64,000 nucleotides of DNA, taken from contig NZ_JACXBP010000001.1 in NCBI RefSeq assembly GCF_014773485.1, positions 1 to 64,000 of the forward strand, given 5' to 3'. Of the stretch, positions 9,475-18,978 are shown piece by piece; the stretch's first letter is position 1; each line of letters starts with the position of its first letter. The translations under genes were made by a program, and so were the position numbers. The notes below the pieces were generated by a model. The model was not told the origin of the DNA, made no database searches, and was given only the letters and a program-made list of their open reading frames with translations. Origin of the DNA: Erwinia aphidicola (lineage in GTDB: Bacteria > Pseudomonadota > Gammaproteobacteria > Enterobacterales > Enterobacteriaceae).

Positions 9475-9837
9475 CCTGTATTCCAGCCTTTGTTGATCCG
9501 TGACATGAAAATGACGGCCTCAGTGTACTGTAAGGCGAAAAAAAACGCTGTGAGCGGGCAAAAAAATTGTCAGGAAAGGGTGAAAATAGGGCCATTCTGG
9601 TAAAGAAATGTCAAAATCAATTAGGAATTATCTCAATGAACCTTTTTTTACAGTGATAATTGCCCGGCAGGATTTGGTGATAATCATAAGTAAAAAGAAT
9701 GACATACATTGCATCATTAACTTTCTGTTACACCAAACTTTTCATTAGACAATGAAATCAGGGCAGAGTTTCTTGCTGTTTTTTGTTATATTTTCAGCGT
9801 TGTCAGGAGAGAAGTACTTTCACATTTGAGGTGGTTT
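9475..9837. other. Divergent rhtA/ompX promoter region
   Basis: A 363-base AT-rich gap with no coding sequence. It must hold the promoters of rhtA (minus) and ompX (plus). The ompX ribosome site is GAGGTGG just before its ATG. No operator could be assigned with confidence. Confidence 0.4.
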
Positions 9838-10347
9838 ATGAAAAAAATTGCATGTCTTTCAGCACTGGCTTGCGTTCTGGCAGTATCTGCTGGTTCAGCA
9901 ATGGCAAAAAGCACCGTTTCTGCTGGTTATGCGCAGAGCGACTATCAGGGCGTTGCTAACAAAGCTAACGGCTTCAACCTGAAGTACCGCTACGAAAACG
10001 GCAGCGATGCTCTGGGCTACATCGGCTCTTTCACTTACACAGAGAAAGATCGTACTGACGCAGGCGACTACATCAAGGGCCAGTATTACGGCATCACTGG
10101 TGGTCCAGCTTACCGTCTGAACGACTGGGCAAGCATCTACGGCGTTGTAGGTATCGGCTACGGTAAATACCAGTACAACGAACCAAACCGTGAAAAATCT
10201 GATTCAAGCGACGTAGGTTTCTCCTACGGTGCTGGCCTGCAGTTCAACCCAATCCAGGACATCGCTCTGGACGTGGGCTACGAGCAGAGCCGTATCCGCA
10301 GCGTTGACGTTGGCACCTGGACTGCTGGCGTAGGTTACAGCTTCTAA
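9838..10347 (+). CDS. ompX: Outer membrane protein X
   Basis: A 169-residue precursor of the small eight-stranded beta-barrel OmpX. The signal peptide (MKKIACLSALACVLAVSAG to SAMA) is followed by the mature barrel. Alternating aromatic strands such as GFNLKYRYENG, YYGITGGPAYRLNDWASIYG and the terminal WTAGVGYSF, ending in the aromatic residue recognised by the BAM complex, are all visible. The ATG at 9838 was chosen over an in-frame start four codons upstream because it follows GAGGTGG and begins the signal peptide. Confidence 0.96.
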   Translation: MKKIACLSALACVLAVSAGSAMAKSTVSAGYAQSDYQGVANKANGFNLKYRYENGSDALGYIGSFTYTEKDRTDAGDYIKGQYYGITGGPAYRLNDWASIYGVVGIGYGKYQYNEPNREKSDSSDVGFSYGAGLQFNPIQDIALDVGYEQSRIRSVDVGTWTAGVGYSF

Positions 10348-10387
10348 GTTGTCACCGCCAGAACCGTTTACCGGTTCAGCGCTGAAG

Positions 10388-10416
10388 AATCCGCCCCAAG
10401 GGGCGGATTTTTTTTA
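10388..10416 (+). terminator. Terminator of ompX, probably bidirectional
   Basis: ATCCGCCCC, loop, GGGCGGAT followed by eight T. It also lies immediately after the convergent opgE gene, which is preceded by a matching run of A on the plus strand. Confidence 0.9.
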
Positions 10417-10417
10417 T

Positions 10418-11998
10418 CTATTTTCCGAACGGATCCTGCTGAAGCTGGCTGAACGGCAGGCGCTGAAGCTTGAAGTTGGTCACTTCAATCGGCGGCGCTT
10501 TATCAGCGGAAACAAACCGATAGCCCGGCGCAATTTCCCGCGCCTGAATGCCGCTCCACTGGGAGAACAGCAGCAGGAAATCATTTGCCGAACGTGCAGC
10601 AGGGATCAGCTGGTGTCGGCTGTCGTCGCTGGAAGTGATAAACAGCGGTACCTCAAAATTCTGGCGATACTTATCGTCATGAGTCAGATACTCATTGCGC
10701 GTCCCTTTCTCCTTCAGTGCCAGGCCGTGATCGGAAAAATAGATCAGGGAGAAGCTCAGGCCGCTGCTGTGCAGCTGTTGCCACAGCTGCTGCAGAAAAC
10801 CGTCGGTCTGGGTAATGCTGTAGAGATAGCAGGAGGTTTCCAGCGAGTGCAGGCGTTCTACGTAACGGCCGCGCGTGCGGTCGCAGGCTTTCGGATGCGA
10901 GCCAACCAGGTGATAAACCAGCAGGCGCGGGCGATCCACCGGGCGGGCAAGCGCCTCAGGGGTGTACTTCAGCAGGTCCTCATCGCGCGTGGCTTTATCC
11001 GCTTCGAAATCCCCATCTTTCAAAAAGTGCACCGTTTTTGCCCGGCGGGCAATGCTGGCAATCGGGGTATCGAACTGGCCAATTTGCCCCTGGTTGGAGA
11101 GCCACCAGGTATCGAATCCGGCGCGGTTAGCCAGCGTAATAATATTGTTCTGATATTCCGGCTTACCGCCCACGACCTGAGTCAACGTCAGGCCGAGAGA
11201 CTTTTGCGTGGATGAGGCCGCAGCGCTGTAGTGGGTGAAAAACTGCCCGTTGAGCTGGCTGGCGAACGGCGTGTTGTCCCAGCGGCCACCGAACGCGCCC
11301 AGCGCATCGCGGCGGGCGCTTTCACCGATCACCACCACGTAGATCTGCTGGTGCGGCTTTACCGCGGTCACGTGCCAGTCATCTTTCAGCGTTGCCAGCT
11401 GGTTCATGCGGTCGATCTCTTTGTCGACCGACAACTTGCTCTCCACGGTGTCTTTAACGAAGCGCGCCAGCGGAATACCGGTGTCTTTCAGGTTGAATAC
11501 GCCGCCGGTCATCTGGTTGAGCAGCGGCTGGGTCAGCCATGCCACCACGACAAATGCCAGGCAGGCGCTCTCCCTGTGGCTCCAGCCTTGCGCTGGCATC
11601 GGTTTACGCCATAGCGCGACGAGACCCAGCGCCAGAATAACCAGCCCAATCAGATAGTCGTGCAGCGGAAAGATGGCCAGGATCTCGCTGGTTTCTTCAG
11701 CGTTAGTGGCGTGCAGTGCCAGTAGGGTGTTGAAGTTCGGCGGGCCATAAACCTGGCCGAATGGGTAGTAAAATCCGGCAAGCAGCGCAGCGATAGCAAT
11801 CAGGCACTTCTGCGCTCTGGGCGCAACCGCTGCCAGCAGCATCAGCAGCGCGCAAAATGCCAGGCTGTAAAGGCCGCTAAGCGGGTAGCCAAAAGACAGA
11901 TTGATCAGGACGGACAACAGCAGATACAGCCCAATATACGGGCTAAGCCACGCACGGTAACGCACCGCCGTCGCAGTTTTAATTAAGGTCAGGTTCAT
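10418..11998 (-). CDS. opgE: Phosphoethanolamine transferase OpgE
   Basis: 526 residues, matching E. coli OpgE/YbiP (527), which adds phosphoethanolamine to osmoregulated periplasmic glucans. The N-terminal third holds about five membrane helices. The periplasmic part has the alkaline-phosphatase/sulfatase fold of the EptA family, with the start motif VVVIGESARRDALG, the nucleophile region SSTQKSLGLTLT, and the metal-site motif IYFSDHGLALKEKG. Its 5' leader contains an imperfect hairpin around GCGGCTTCG (12026-12055). Confidence 0.9.
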   Translation of the reverse strand: MNLTLIKTATAVRYRAWLSPYIGLYLLLSVLINLSFGYPLSGLYSLAFCALLMLLAAVAPRAQKCLIAIAALLAGFYYPFGQVYGPPNFNTLLALHATNAEETSEILAIFPLHDYLIGLVILALGLVALWRKPMPAQGWSHRESACLAFVVVAWLTQPLLNQMTGGVFNLKDTGIPLARFVKDTVESKLSVDKEIDRMNQLATLKDDWHVTAVKPHQQIYVVVIGESARRDALGAFGGRWDNTPFASQLNGQFFTHYSAAASSTQKSLGLTLTQVVGGKPEYQNNIITLANRAGFDTWWLSNQGQIGQFDTPIASIARRAKTVHFLKDGDFEADKATRDEDLLKYTPEALARPVDRPRLLVYHLVGSHPKACDRTRGRYVERLHSLETSCYLYSITQTDGFLQQLWQQLHSSGLSFSLIYFSDHGLALKEKGTRNEYLTHDDKYRQNFEVPLFITSSDDSRHQLIPAARSANDFLLLFSQWSGIQAREIAPGYRFVSADKAPPIEVTNFKLQRLPFSQLQQDPFGK

Positions 11999-12232
11999 TA
12001 TTGGTTCTTATCAGGTCATTCCAAAGCGGCCGCTTCGATGCACACCGAAGCCGCTGACTGCCGATACAGCTCGTAAGACATCAGAAGATAAGGAGGAGGG
12101 GGGGGGCCCGACTGCCGGCACTCTTTACGAAAGGCTGGCAAGATAATCGCTGTTTTGAGTAAAGGCAACCAGCAATATCAATACGTTCTGTGAAGTAGTA
12201 AACAAAATAGTGAAGGGCAGCGTCTGCGGGTT

Positions 12233-12340
12233 TTAAGAAGCCTGGGGACCAGGCTTCGGATGCGTCAACATTTCCAGCAGCATTAAGCGCAGCGTAAACG
12301 GCGAGCGGCTAAATAATTTCAGGATTAGGGGTAATTTCAT
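12233..12340 (-). CDS. mntS: Small manganese-homeostasis protein MntS
   Basis: A 35-codon gene that is easily missed by its size. The product begins MKLPLILKLF and its core FSRSPFTLRLMLLEML aligns with FSHSPFKVRLMLLSML of E. coli MntS (42 residues). A Shine-Dalgarno GGAGGG precedes the ATG and an MntR box lies about 50 bases upstream. In E. coli MntS raises cellular manganese by inhibiting the MntP exporter and is repressed by MntR with manganese. The position between opgE and mntR is the same. The C-terminal tail (THPKPGPQAS) differs from E. coli. Confidence 0.88.
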   Translation of the reverse strand: MKLPLILKLFSRSPFTLRLMLLEMLTHPKPGPQAS

Positions 12341-12386
12341 CTGATGGCCCTCCGGTCAGTCAGGATATGAGTGAATTATCTACAGG

Positions 12387-12402
12387 TATAGCACAGGCTA
12401 TA
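12387..12402. promoter_or_regulatory. MntR operator of mntS
   Basis: TATAGCACAGGCTATA is a dyad with the ATAGC...GGCTAT half-sites of the E. coli MntR box. It lies between mntS and mntR. Confidence 0.8.
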
Positions 12403-12522
12403 ACTCTTAACCAGTGCTATTACGCTAAATTTTGTGCTTCTCAGTGGTTCGTTTACAATGTGCCACCAATGACCGCTGCGGCAGGGTTATAGTCGTAGTG
12501 GATAAGAACAAGAGGAAGCTGA

Positions 12523-12975
12523 ATGAGTCGTCGCGCAAAAGTTGCAGTGCCCGCGCCACTGAAAGATATCGAAGAGCATGTCGAAGGCTTCCGCCAGGTA
12601 CGTGAAGCACATCGTCGTGAGCTGATCGATGACTATGTTGAACTCATCTCAGATTTGATTCGGGAGTTTGGCGAAGCTCGCCAGGTCGATATGGCCGCCC
12701 GCCTGGGCGTGTCACAGCCCACCGTAGCAAAAATGCTTAAGCGCCTTGCTACCGTAGGCCTGGTAGAACAGGTGCCTTATCGCGGCGTCTTTTTGACGCC
12801 GGAAGGTGAAACGCTGGCTGAAGAGAGCCGCGAACGCCATCATATCGTCGAATCTTTCCTGCTGGCCTTAGGCATCAGCCCGGATACGGCGCGCCGCGAT
12901 GCGGAAGGTATCGAACATCACGTCAGCGATGAGACGCTGGCAATATTCCAAAAATTCAGCGAAAGCCGTCAATAA
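12523..12975 (+). CDS. mntR: Manganese-responsive regulator MntR
   Basis: A 150-residue DtxR-family repressor. The segment [30 protein letters not shown] is almost identical to E. coli MntR, and the winged helix ([23 protein letters not shown]) and dimerisation region with the metal ligands ([15 protein letters not shown]) are present. With Mn(II) it represses manganese import and mntS and activates mntP. It is divergent from mntS and closely followed by ybiR. Confidence 0.95.
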   Translation: MSRRAKVAVPAPLKDIEEHVEGFRQVREAHRRELIDDYVELISDLIREFGEARQVDMAARLGVSQPTVAKMLKRLATVGLVEQVPYRGVFLTPEGETLAEESRERHHIVESFLLALGISPDTARRDAEGIEHHVSDETLAIFQKFSESRQ

Positions 12976-12991
12976 CGCCAGGTGCGCCAGC

Positions 12992-14107
12992 ATGACCTCA
13001 CTGCTCAGACCTTTTTTGCACGATCGATTTCTGCATTTGTTAGTGGTTCTGGGCCTGCTGCTGGCCTGCTTCGTTCCTTTTAAACTGGCCGAACTGCCGC
13101 GTGCCGTTGACTGGCCTACCATGGTGACCCTGTGCGGCCTGCTGATGCTGACCAAAGGCATCGAAGCCAGCGGCTATTTCGATGTGCTGGGGCGCCGACT
13201 GGTGCAGGGCTTTCACCATCAGCGCCAGCTGGCGCTGTTTCTGGTTGCTGCCGCCGCGCTGCTGTCCACCTTTCTGACCAATGACGTGGCACTGTTTATC
13301 CTGGTGCCGCTGACCTTATCGCTGCGCAAATACTCCGCACTGCCGATTGCCCGGCTGATCATCTTTGAAGCGCTGGCGGTCAACGCCGGTTCGCTGCTGA
13401 CGCCGATCGGTAACCCGCAAAACATCCTGTTATGGCGCCACGGCGAGCTGGGATTCGCCGGTTTTATCTGGCAGATGCTGCCGCTGGCGGCGTGGCTGGT
13501 GTTGAGCCTGCTGCTACTGACCGCTATCTGTTTCCCGCCAAAGAGAATCGAGCGCCATGGCGGGCAGGAAGACGCTTCCTGGCAACGCCGGCTGCTGGTG
13601 GCAAGCGCGCTGCTCTATGTGCTGTTTATCGTGGCACTGGAGCTGGATGTGGCTGCCTGGGGACTGCTGCTGGTGTTTGTCAGCTTCCTGCTGCTGTCGC
13701 GCCGCATTCTGCTCAGCATCGACTGGAGCCTGCTGGTGGTGTTTATCGCCATGTTTATTGACGTGTTCCTGCTCACCCGCCTGCCGGTGCTGCAGAGCGC
13801 ATTAGCCTCCGTGGGGCAGCTCTCCTACGGCGGGCAATATCTGCTGGCCGCCGGGCTGTCGCAGGTTATCAGCAACGTACCGGCCACCATCTTGCTGCTT
13901 AGCAGTCTGCCGCCTTCTCTGCTGCTGGCCTGGGCGGTCAATATCGGTGGCTTCGGGCTGCTGCCGGGTTCGCTGGCGAATCTGATTGCGCTGCGTATGG
14001 CGAAAGATCGCAGTATCTGGTGGCACTTCCACCTCTACTCTCTGCCGATGCTGGCCTGGGCGCTGGCGAGTGGATGGATTCTGCTTATGGTAATTCGTGC
14101 GGCCTGA
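12992..14107 (+). CDS. ybiR: ArsB/NhaD-type anion transporter YbiR
   Basis: A 371-residue inner-membrane protein of the CitM/ArsB family with about ten to twelve helices, matching E. coli YbiR (372). The conserved FLTNDVALFILVPL and NAGSLLTPIGNPQNI motifs that form the substrate site in this superfamily are both present, and a second repeat SQVISNVPATILLL mirrors the first. The start at 12992 is 16 bases after the mntR stop, which suggests co-transcription. The substrate is not known. Confidence 0.9.
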   Translation: MTSLLRPFLHDRFLHLLVVLGLLLACFVPFKLAELPRAVDWPTMVTLCGLLMLTKGIEASGYFDVLGRRLVQGFHHQRQLALFLVAAAALLSTFLTNDVALFILVPLTLSLRKYSALPIARLIIFEALAVNAGSLLTPIGNPQNILLWRHGELGFAGFIWQMLPLAAWLVLSLLLLTAICFPPKRIERHGGQEDASWQRRLLVASALLYVLFIVALELDVAAWGLLLVFVSFLLLSRRILLSIDWSLLVVFIAMFIDVFLLTRLPVLQSALASVGQLSYGGQYLLAAGLSQVISNVPATILLLSSLPPSLLLAWAVNIGGFGLLPGSLANLIALRMAKDRSIWWHFHLYSLPMLAWALASGWILLMVIRAA

Positions 14108-14155
14108 CCTCAGGCAAATCTGTATTCGTCAAGAAAGCCTGGCATTTGTCAATTT

Positions 14156-14177
14156 AGCCTCTATCGTTATAGAGGCT
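14156..14177 (+). terminator. Hairpin after ybiR
   Basis: Perfect stem AGCCTCTAT/ATAGAGGCT with a CGTT loop, followed by TTG. A likely terminator of the mntR-ybiR unit, though the T-tract is short. Confidence 0.5.
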
Positions 14178-14287
14178 TTGCTCCGTAATTGTGCCCCAGT
14201 CCTTCGGACCACGATCCACTGCGGGACACAGCCTTGCGTAGATAATTGCGGCTACGGTTTCGTACCGCCTTTTGATTGATGGATATT

Positions 14288-15406
14288 ATGGCTAATCAGA
14301 CACCTTCCGTTCCCGATGATGAAAACCAGCAGCAAAATGACCACCCGCAGGACGATGAGACACCGCGCAAAAGCCCCGGCAAGAAGCCACTGATTATTCT
14401 GGCGGTGGTCGTGGTGGTGATGGTTATCGTCGCGCTGTTCTTCTGGCTCACCACCCGCAATATCGAAACCACTGACGATGCCTTCACCGAGGCGGACGCG
14501 GTGACCATTGCCCCGAAAGCATCGGGCTATGTCACCGAGCTGAAGGTGAAGGATAACCAGCGGGTGAAGAAGGGCGATCTGCTGGTGGTGATAGACCCGC
14601 GTGACGCCACTGCCCAGCGCGAACAGGCGCAGGCGCAGCTCGGTCTGGCACAGGCGCAGCTGCATCAGGCGCAGGCGCAGTTAGCGCTGGCCCGCGTGCA
14701 GTATCCGGCGCAGAAAGACCAGGCGCTGGCACAGCAGGCGCGTGCGCAAGCTAACTATAATAACGCCCAGGAAGACTATAAACGTCAGCGCGGCGTTGAC
14801 CCGCGTGCCACCTCGCAGCGCAATATCGATGCCGCCAGCGCGCAGCTGCGCAGCGCCCGTGCCGAGCTGACGAACGCCCAGGCCCAGGTGGAAGTGGCCT
14901 CGCAGGTGGCATTGCAGATCCGCCAGCAGGAAACCAACGTCGAAGCGCGTCAGAGCCAGGTAGAGCAGGCGCAGGCGCAGCTGAATACCGCCAATCTCAA
15001 CCTCTCTTACACCGAAGTGCGCGCGCCGTATGATGGCTTCGTCACTAAGCGTAACGTGCAGGTCGGCACGCTGGTGCAGGCCGGTTCTTCGCTATTCTCG
15101 CTGGTCTCTGCCGATACCTGGATTGTGGCAAACTTCAAAGAGTCGCAGCTGGCACGCATGAAGCCGGGTGACAAAGTGGAGATCGGCATCGATGCCTGGC
15201 CGGACATGAAAGTGGAAGGGCACGTCGACAGCGTACAGATGGGCTCCGGCTCACGCTTCTCGGCCTTCCCGTCTGAAAATGCCACCGGCAACTACGTGAA
15301 AATCGTGCAGCGCGTGCCGGTGAAGATTGTGATTGATAAGGGACTGGATGCCAATCATCCGCTGCCGATTGGCCTGTCGGTTGAACCGAAGGTGACGGTG
15401 GAATGA
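14288..15406 (+). CDS. HlyD/EmrA-family periplasmic adaptor of an efflux pump
   Basis: A 372-residue membrane-fusion protein. A charged N-terminus is followed by one membrane helix (KPLIILAVVVVVMVIVALFFWL), then a lipoyl half (DDAFTEADAVTIAPKASGYV), a long alanine- and glutamine-rich coiled coil (about residues 90-210) and the second lipoyl/barrel half (SYTEVRAPYDGFVTK). Such proteins join an inner-membrane pump to an outer-membrane channel. The stop overlaps the pump gene start by 4 bases. The ATG at 14288 is preferred over ones just upstream, but no strong ribosome site distinguishes them. Confidence 0.88.
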   Translation: MANQTPSVPDDENQQQNDHPQDDETPRKSPGKKPLIILAVVVVVMVIVALFFWLTTRNIETTDDAFTEADAVTIAPKASGYVTELKVKDNQRVKKGDLLVVIDPRDATAQREQAQAQLGLAQAQLHQAQAQLALARVQYPAQKDQALAQQARAQANYNNAQEDYKRQRGVDPRATSQRNIDAASAQLRSARAELTNAQAQVEVASQVALQIRQQETNVEARQSQVEQAQAQLNTANLNLSYTEVRAPYDGFVTKRNVQVGTLVQAGSSLFSLVSADTWIVANFKESQLARMKPGDKVEIGIDAWPDMKVEGHVDSVQMGSGSRFSAFPSENATGNYVKIVQRVPVKIVIDKGLDANHPLPIGLSVEPKVTVE

Positions 15407-16971
15407 GTTCCGGCCAGAGCTGGAAACCAGCCAGTAACCCGTGGCTGGTCGCGATGACCGTCACGCTGGCGGTGTTTATGGAGATCCTCGACACCACCAT
15501 CGTCAACGTGGCGCTGCCGCATGTGGCAGGCTCGCTGTCGGCCAGCTATGACGAATCGACCTGGGTGCTGACCTCGTACCTGGTGGCGAACGGCATCGTG
15601 CTGCCGATCTCGGCGTTCCTCAGCCGTCTGCTCGGGCGCAAGCAGTTCTTCCTGATCTGCATTGTGATGTTCACCGTCTGCTCGTTCCTCTGCGGCATCG
15701 CCACCGAGCTGTGGCAGATCATCCTGTTCCGCGTGCTGCAGGGCTTCTTCGGCGGCGGCTTACAGCCGGTACAGCAGTCGGTGCTGCTTGACTATTTCAA
15801 GCCTGCCGACCGGGGTAAAGCGTTTGGCCTGTCATCGATCGCGGTTATCGTCGCGCCGGTACTCGGCCCGACGCTCGGCGGCTGGATCACCGATAACTAC
15901 AGCTGGCGCTGGGTGTTCTTTATCAACATCCCGGTCGGTATTCTTAGCGTGCTGGCGATCTACCAGCTGCTGGAAGATCCGCCATGGGAGCGGAAATGGG
16001 CCAAGGGCAAGCTGCGCGTCGACTATATCGGCATCAGCCTGATTACTCTTGGGCTCGGCTGCCTGCAGGTGATGATGGATCGCGGCGAAGATGAAGACTG
16101 GTTCCAGTCGAGTTTCATTGTCACCTTTGCCCTGCTGGCGCTGACCGGCATTGTCGGGGCGATCTACTGGCTGCTGTATGCCAAAAAACCGGTGGTTGAC
16201 CTGCACGTGCTGAAGGATAAAAACTTCGCGGTTGCCAGCCTGCTGATGGCGGGCATGGCAGCGATCCTCTACGGCAGTTCAGTGGTGATCCCGCAGCTGG
16301 CGCAGCAGGATCTGGGCTATACCGCCACGCTCTCAGGGCTGGTGCTGTCGCCCGGTGCGGTGCTGATCGTGCTGTCGATCCCGCTGGTGCTGAAGCTGAT
16401 GCCGATTATCCAGACGCGCTGGCTGATTGCCTTCGGCTTTACGCTGCTATGCGTGTCGTTTATCTACTCGGCCACGCTCACCCCGAATATTGATTTCACC
16501 ACGCTGGTGTTGATGCGCAGCTTCCAGACTATCGGGCTGGGCTTCCTGTTCGTGCCGCTCACCACCATCGCCTTTGTCACCATTCCGCAAAAGCTGAATG
16601 CGGATGCCTCGGCGCTGTTCACGATGTTCCGCAACGTTGCCGGATCGATCGGTATTTCGCTCTCCACCGCGATGATCACCGAACGCTCGCAGGCGCGCAG
16701 TGCGGAGATGGTGCATAACATGACCCCGCTCAATGAGCCGTTTAACCTGGCGGTTGAACGCTGGGCGCAGGGCGTCAGGGACTTTGCGCATACGGTCGGT
16801 GACCCGGTGACTATCGCCACCGGCCAGCTCTATCAGCAGATGATCGTGCAGTCGCGGTTCCTCGCCTATATCGATGTGTTTATGGGGCTGAGCCTCCTCG
16901 CCCTGGTTCTCATTCCATTTTGTTTACTGCTGGCGCCAATCAAAAGCGAGGGCAGTGCAGGTGCACACTGA
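15403..16971 (+). CDS. EmrB/QacA-family drug efflux MFS transporter
   Basis: A 522-residue proton antiporter of the 14-helix DHA2 family. Motif C-like and family signatures are visible: the acidic helix-1 motif MEILDTTIVNVALPHVAGSL, the loop SRLLGRKQF, and VAPVLGPTLGGWITDNYSWRWVFFINIPVG. It would take hydrophobic or weak-acid toxins from the inner membrane and pass them through the adaptor encoded just upstream to the outer membrane channel encoded just downstream. The operon is absent between ybiR and ybiT in E. coli K-12, so it is an accessory insertion. Confidence 0.9.
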   Translation: MSSGQSWKPASNPWLVAMTVTLAVFMEILDTTIVNVALPHVAGSLSASYDESTWVLTSYLVANGIVLPISAFLSRLLGRKQFFLICIVMFTVCSFLCGIATELWQIILFRVLQGFFGGGLQPVQQSVLLDYFKPADRGKAFGLSSIAVIVAPVLGPTLGGWITDNYSWRWVFFINIPVGILSVLAIYQLLEDPPWERKWAKGKLRVDYIGISLITLGLGCLQVMMDRGEDEDWFQSSFIVTFALLALTGIVGAIYWLLYAKKPVVDLHVLKDKNFAVASLLMAGMAAILYGSSVVIPQLAQQDLGYTATLSGLVLSPGAVLIVLSIPLVLKLMPIIQTRWLIAFGFTLLCVSFIYSATLTPNIDFTTLVLMRSFQTIGLGFLFVPLTTIAFVTIPQKLNADASALFTMFRNVAGSIGISLSTAMITERSQARSAEMVHNMTPLNEPFNLAVERWAQGVRDFAHTVGDPVTIATGQLYQQMIVQSRFLAYIDVFMGLSLLALVLIPFCLLLAPIKSEGSAGAH

Positions 16972-16972
16972 C

Positions 16973-18520
16973 ATGAACGTTTCTTCCATTTTTATGCACT
17001 CGCGTAGCGCGCTGCTGGTCGCGGCAACGCTGGCGCTCGGCGCCTGTACGGTGGGGCCAGATTACCAGGCGCCGAAGCCGGTTACGCCGGGCAGTTTTAA
17101 CAGCATGCAGTCTGAAGGCGGTTCTCGACCGCTGGCGGCATCCACTAACCCCAACTGGTGGAAATCGTTTAACGATCCGCAGCTCGACAGCCTGATCGAG
17201 CGGGCGATAAAAGGTAACCTCAGTCTGCAACAGGCGGTGCTGCGCATTGCCGGGGCACGTCAGCAGCTCAATCAGGCGCGCGGCGCGTGGGCACCGTCGG
17301 TAAACGGTAATGCGCGCTTTACCCGCCAGCAGCTGGGGATCAAGGGTGAGCTGGAGTCTGAAGGGGTTTATGACCAGCTTGACCAGGCCAATACGGAGAC
17401 CGATCTGCGTCCGGCGCTCGACAGCCTGTCAAAACCTGTCGGGTTATATCAGGGCAGCTTCGATGCCTCATGGGAGCTGGATCTTTGGGGCAAAGTGCGC
17501 CGCCAGGTTGAGATGGCTGACGCGCAGCAGCAGCAGTCGGTGGAAAATCGCAACGATGCGCTGGTGTCGTTAGAAGCGGAAGTGGCGCGCGCCTACCTGC
17601 AACTGCGCGGCGCACAGGCCATTACGCAGACGCTGCAAACCCAGATTGACGTGGCGCAGCAGACGCTGGAACTGACGCAGAGCCAGCAGAAAAACGGCCT
17701 GGCGCCGCAGACCGACGTGGAGAATGCCCGCGCCCAGCTGAACTCCCTGCGCGCACAATTGCCGCAGTATCAGGCTCAAATTCATCAGGCGATGAACGGG
17801 CTGGCGGTACTGACCGGCAGAGTACCCGGCGCGCTGGATAGCGAGCTGATGGCAAGCAAACCGCTGGCTGCGCTGCCTAAAGCGGTGCCGGTTGGCGTGC
17901 CGTCACAGCTGGCACGCCGCCGCCCGGACGTGCGCCAGGCGGAAGCCAGCCTGCACGCAGCAACGGCCAATATTGGCGTGTCGGTGGCGGAGCTGTTCCC
18001 CAGCCTGTCGCTGACCGGACAATTTGGCATGCGCAACAGCGATGCCAGCTACCTGGATAACTGGAGCAGCCACTTCTACAGCTTTGGTCCGTCGGTCACT
18101 ATCCCAATTTTCCAGGGAGGGCGGCTGGTCTCCAGCGTCAAGCTGGCACGCGCGCAGCAGGCCAGTGCGGCGCTGGGCTACCGCCAGACGGTGCTGACCG
18201 CACTGCAGGATGTGGAGAATGCGCTGGTGAGCTACCGCAGCGATCAGCAGCAGGTTGAGGGGCTGGACGATACGGTGGATGCCTTGCAGAACGCCTTTAA
18301 GCTCGCCAGCGACAGCTATGGTCAGGGGCTGTCGACGTTTATCGAAGCGTTGGACGCGCAGCGCCAGCTGGCGCAGGCGCAGCAGCAGGCCGAGCAGGCG
18401 AGGGTGCAGAGCAGTCTCGACCTCGTCGCGCTGTATAAAGCGCTGGGCGGCGGCTGGGAAGCGTATCAAAACGTCGATCTGCCGCAGTATTCGGTGTTCG
18501 GCCCGGCGGAAAATCCGTAA
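16973..18520 (+). CDS. NodT-type outer-membrane efflux lipoprotein
   Basis: A 515-residue outer-membrane factor of the RND/OprM-NodT type. A lipoprotein signal ends in LGAC-TVGPDYQAP, giving an acylated cysteine near residue 25. Two internally repeated helical/strand halves are rich in glutamine and alanine, and ELFPSLSLTGQFG is a family hallmark. It supplies the channel for the pump encoded upstream, so this system need not use TolC. The ATG at 16973 follows the pump stop by one base. An in-frame GTG at 16955 is less likely. Confidence 0.88.
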   Translation: MNVSSIFMHSRSALLVAATLALGACTVGPDYQAPKPVTPGSFNSMQSEGGSRPLAASTNPNWWKSFNDPQLDSLIERAIKGNLSLQQAVLRIAGARQQLNQARGAWAPSVNGNARFTRQQLGIKGELESEGVYDQLDQANTETDLRPALDSLSKPVGLYQGSFDASWELDLWGKVRRQVEMADAQQQQSVENRNDALVSLEAEVARAYLQLRGAQAITQTLQTQIDVAQQTLELTQSQQKNGLAPQTDVENARAQLNSLRAQLPQYQAQIHQAMNGLAVLTGRVPGALDSELMASKPLAALPKAVPVGVPSQLARRRPDVRQAEASLHAATANIGVSVAELFPSLSLTGQFGMRNSDASYLDNWSSHFYSFGPSVTIPIFQGGRLVSSVKLARAQQASAALGYRQTVLTALQDVENALVSYRSDQQQVEGLDDTVDALQNAFKLASDSYGQGLSTFIEALDAQRQLAQAQQQAEQARVQSSLDLVALYKALGGGWEAYQNVDLPQYSVFGPAENP

Positions 18521-18978
18521 CCCCCATTCCCGTAGGGGCGAGGCATGCCTCGCCCGGCTTTTTTCGGTCGGGCATGCCTCGCCTTTGCGGGACAAAACAT
18601 CACCCGGCTAACCTGCTTAAAGACCCTTCTTTAACGCTTAATTAAGTGGCTTATTTATATCAGCCACTGATGGCTTCCTGTCTTTTCTGATTAAAAATGA
18701 AACGAAAATCCATAATGAAACATGAGATGAAACGTTCTCAAATTATCCTTGCCGCGCATAGCTCCCATAAATACAACAGAATTAAGCTAATAATGTCTAA
18801 TCAATCACGTTAACGCTGGAATAGCGAGATGTGTACCTCAAAATTTAATTTTCATTGTTGTTTGAAATGAAAAATATGATCTAAATTAAGGTCAGAGGCG
18901 GTGAACGGGTAAAAATCATGATGAGTCATCCCTCTTTTCCCAACTCAACCAGGTCGATGAGAGGTCACTGTAGTCACC
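18521..18978. other. Intergenic region with palindromic repeat
   Basis: The first 70 bases contain GGCGAGGCATGCCTCGCC and the related CGGGCATGCCTCGCC (18537-18583), a dispersed palindrome that probably ends the efflux operon. The remaining AT-rich stretch should hold the promoter of the first sugar porter. No gene was found. Confidence 0.5.
18952..18978 (+). repeat. Conserved leader upstream of sugar porter 1
   Basis: The 27 bases before the ATG begin GGTCGATGAGAGGTCACT and differ at only a few positions from the 27 bases before the second porter gene (20573-20599). The ribosome site (GAGAGG) lies inside this block. It is probably a remnant of the tandem duplication kept for translation control. 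Confidence 0.6.

Noticed and set aside
12899..12991. ybiR starting inside mntR
   Set aside because: The extra 31 codons are the mntR sequence in another frame; the ATG at 12992 fits the family length.
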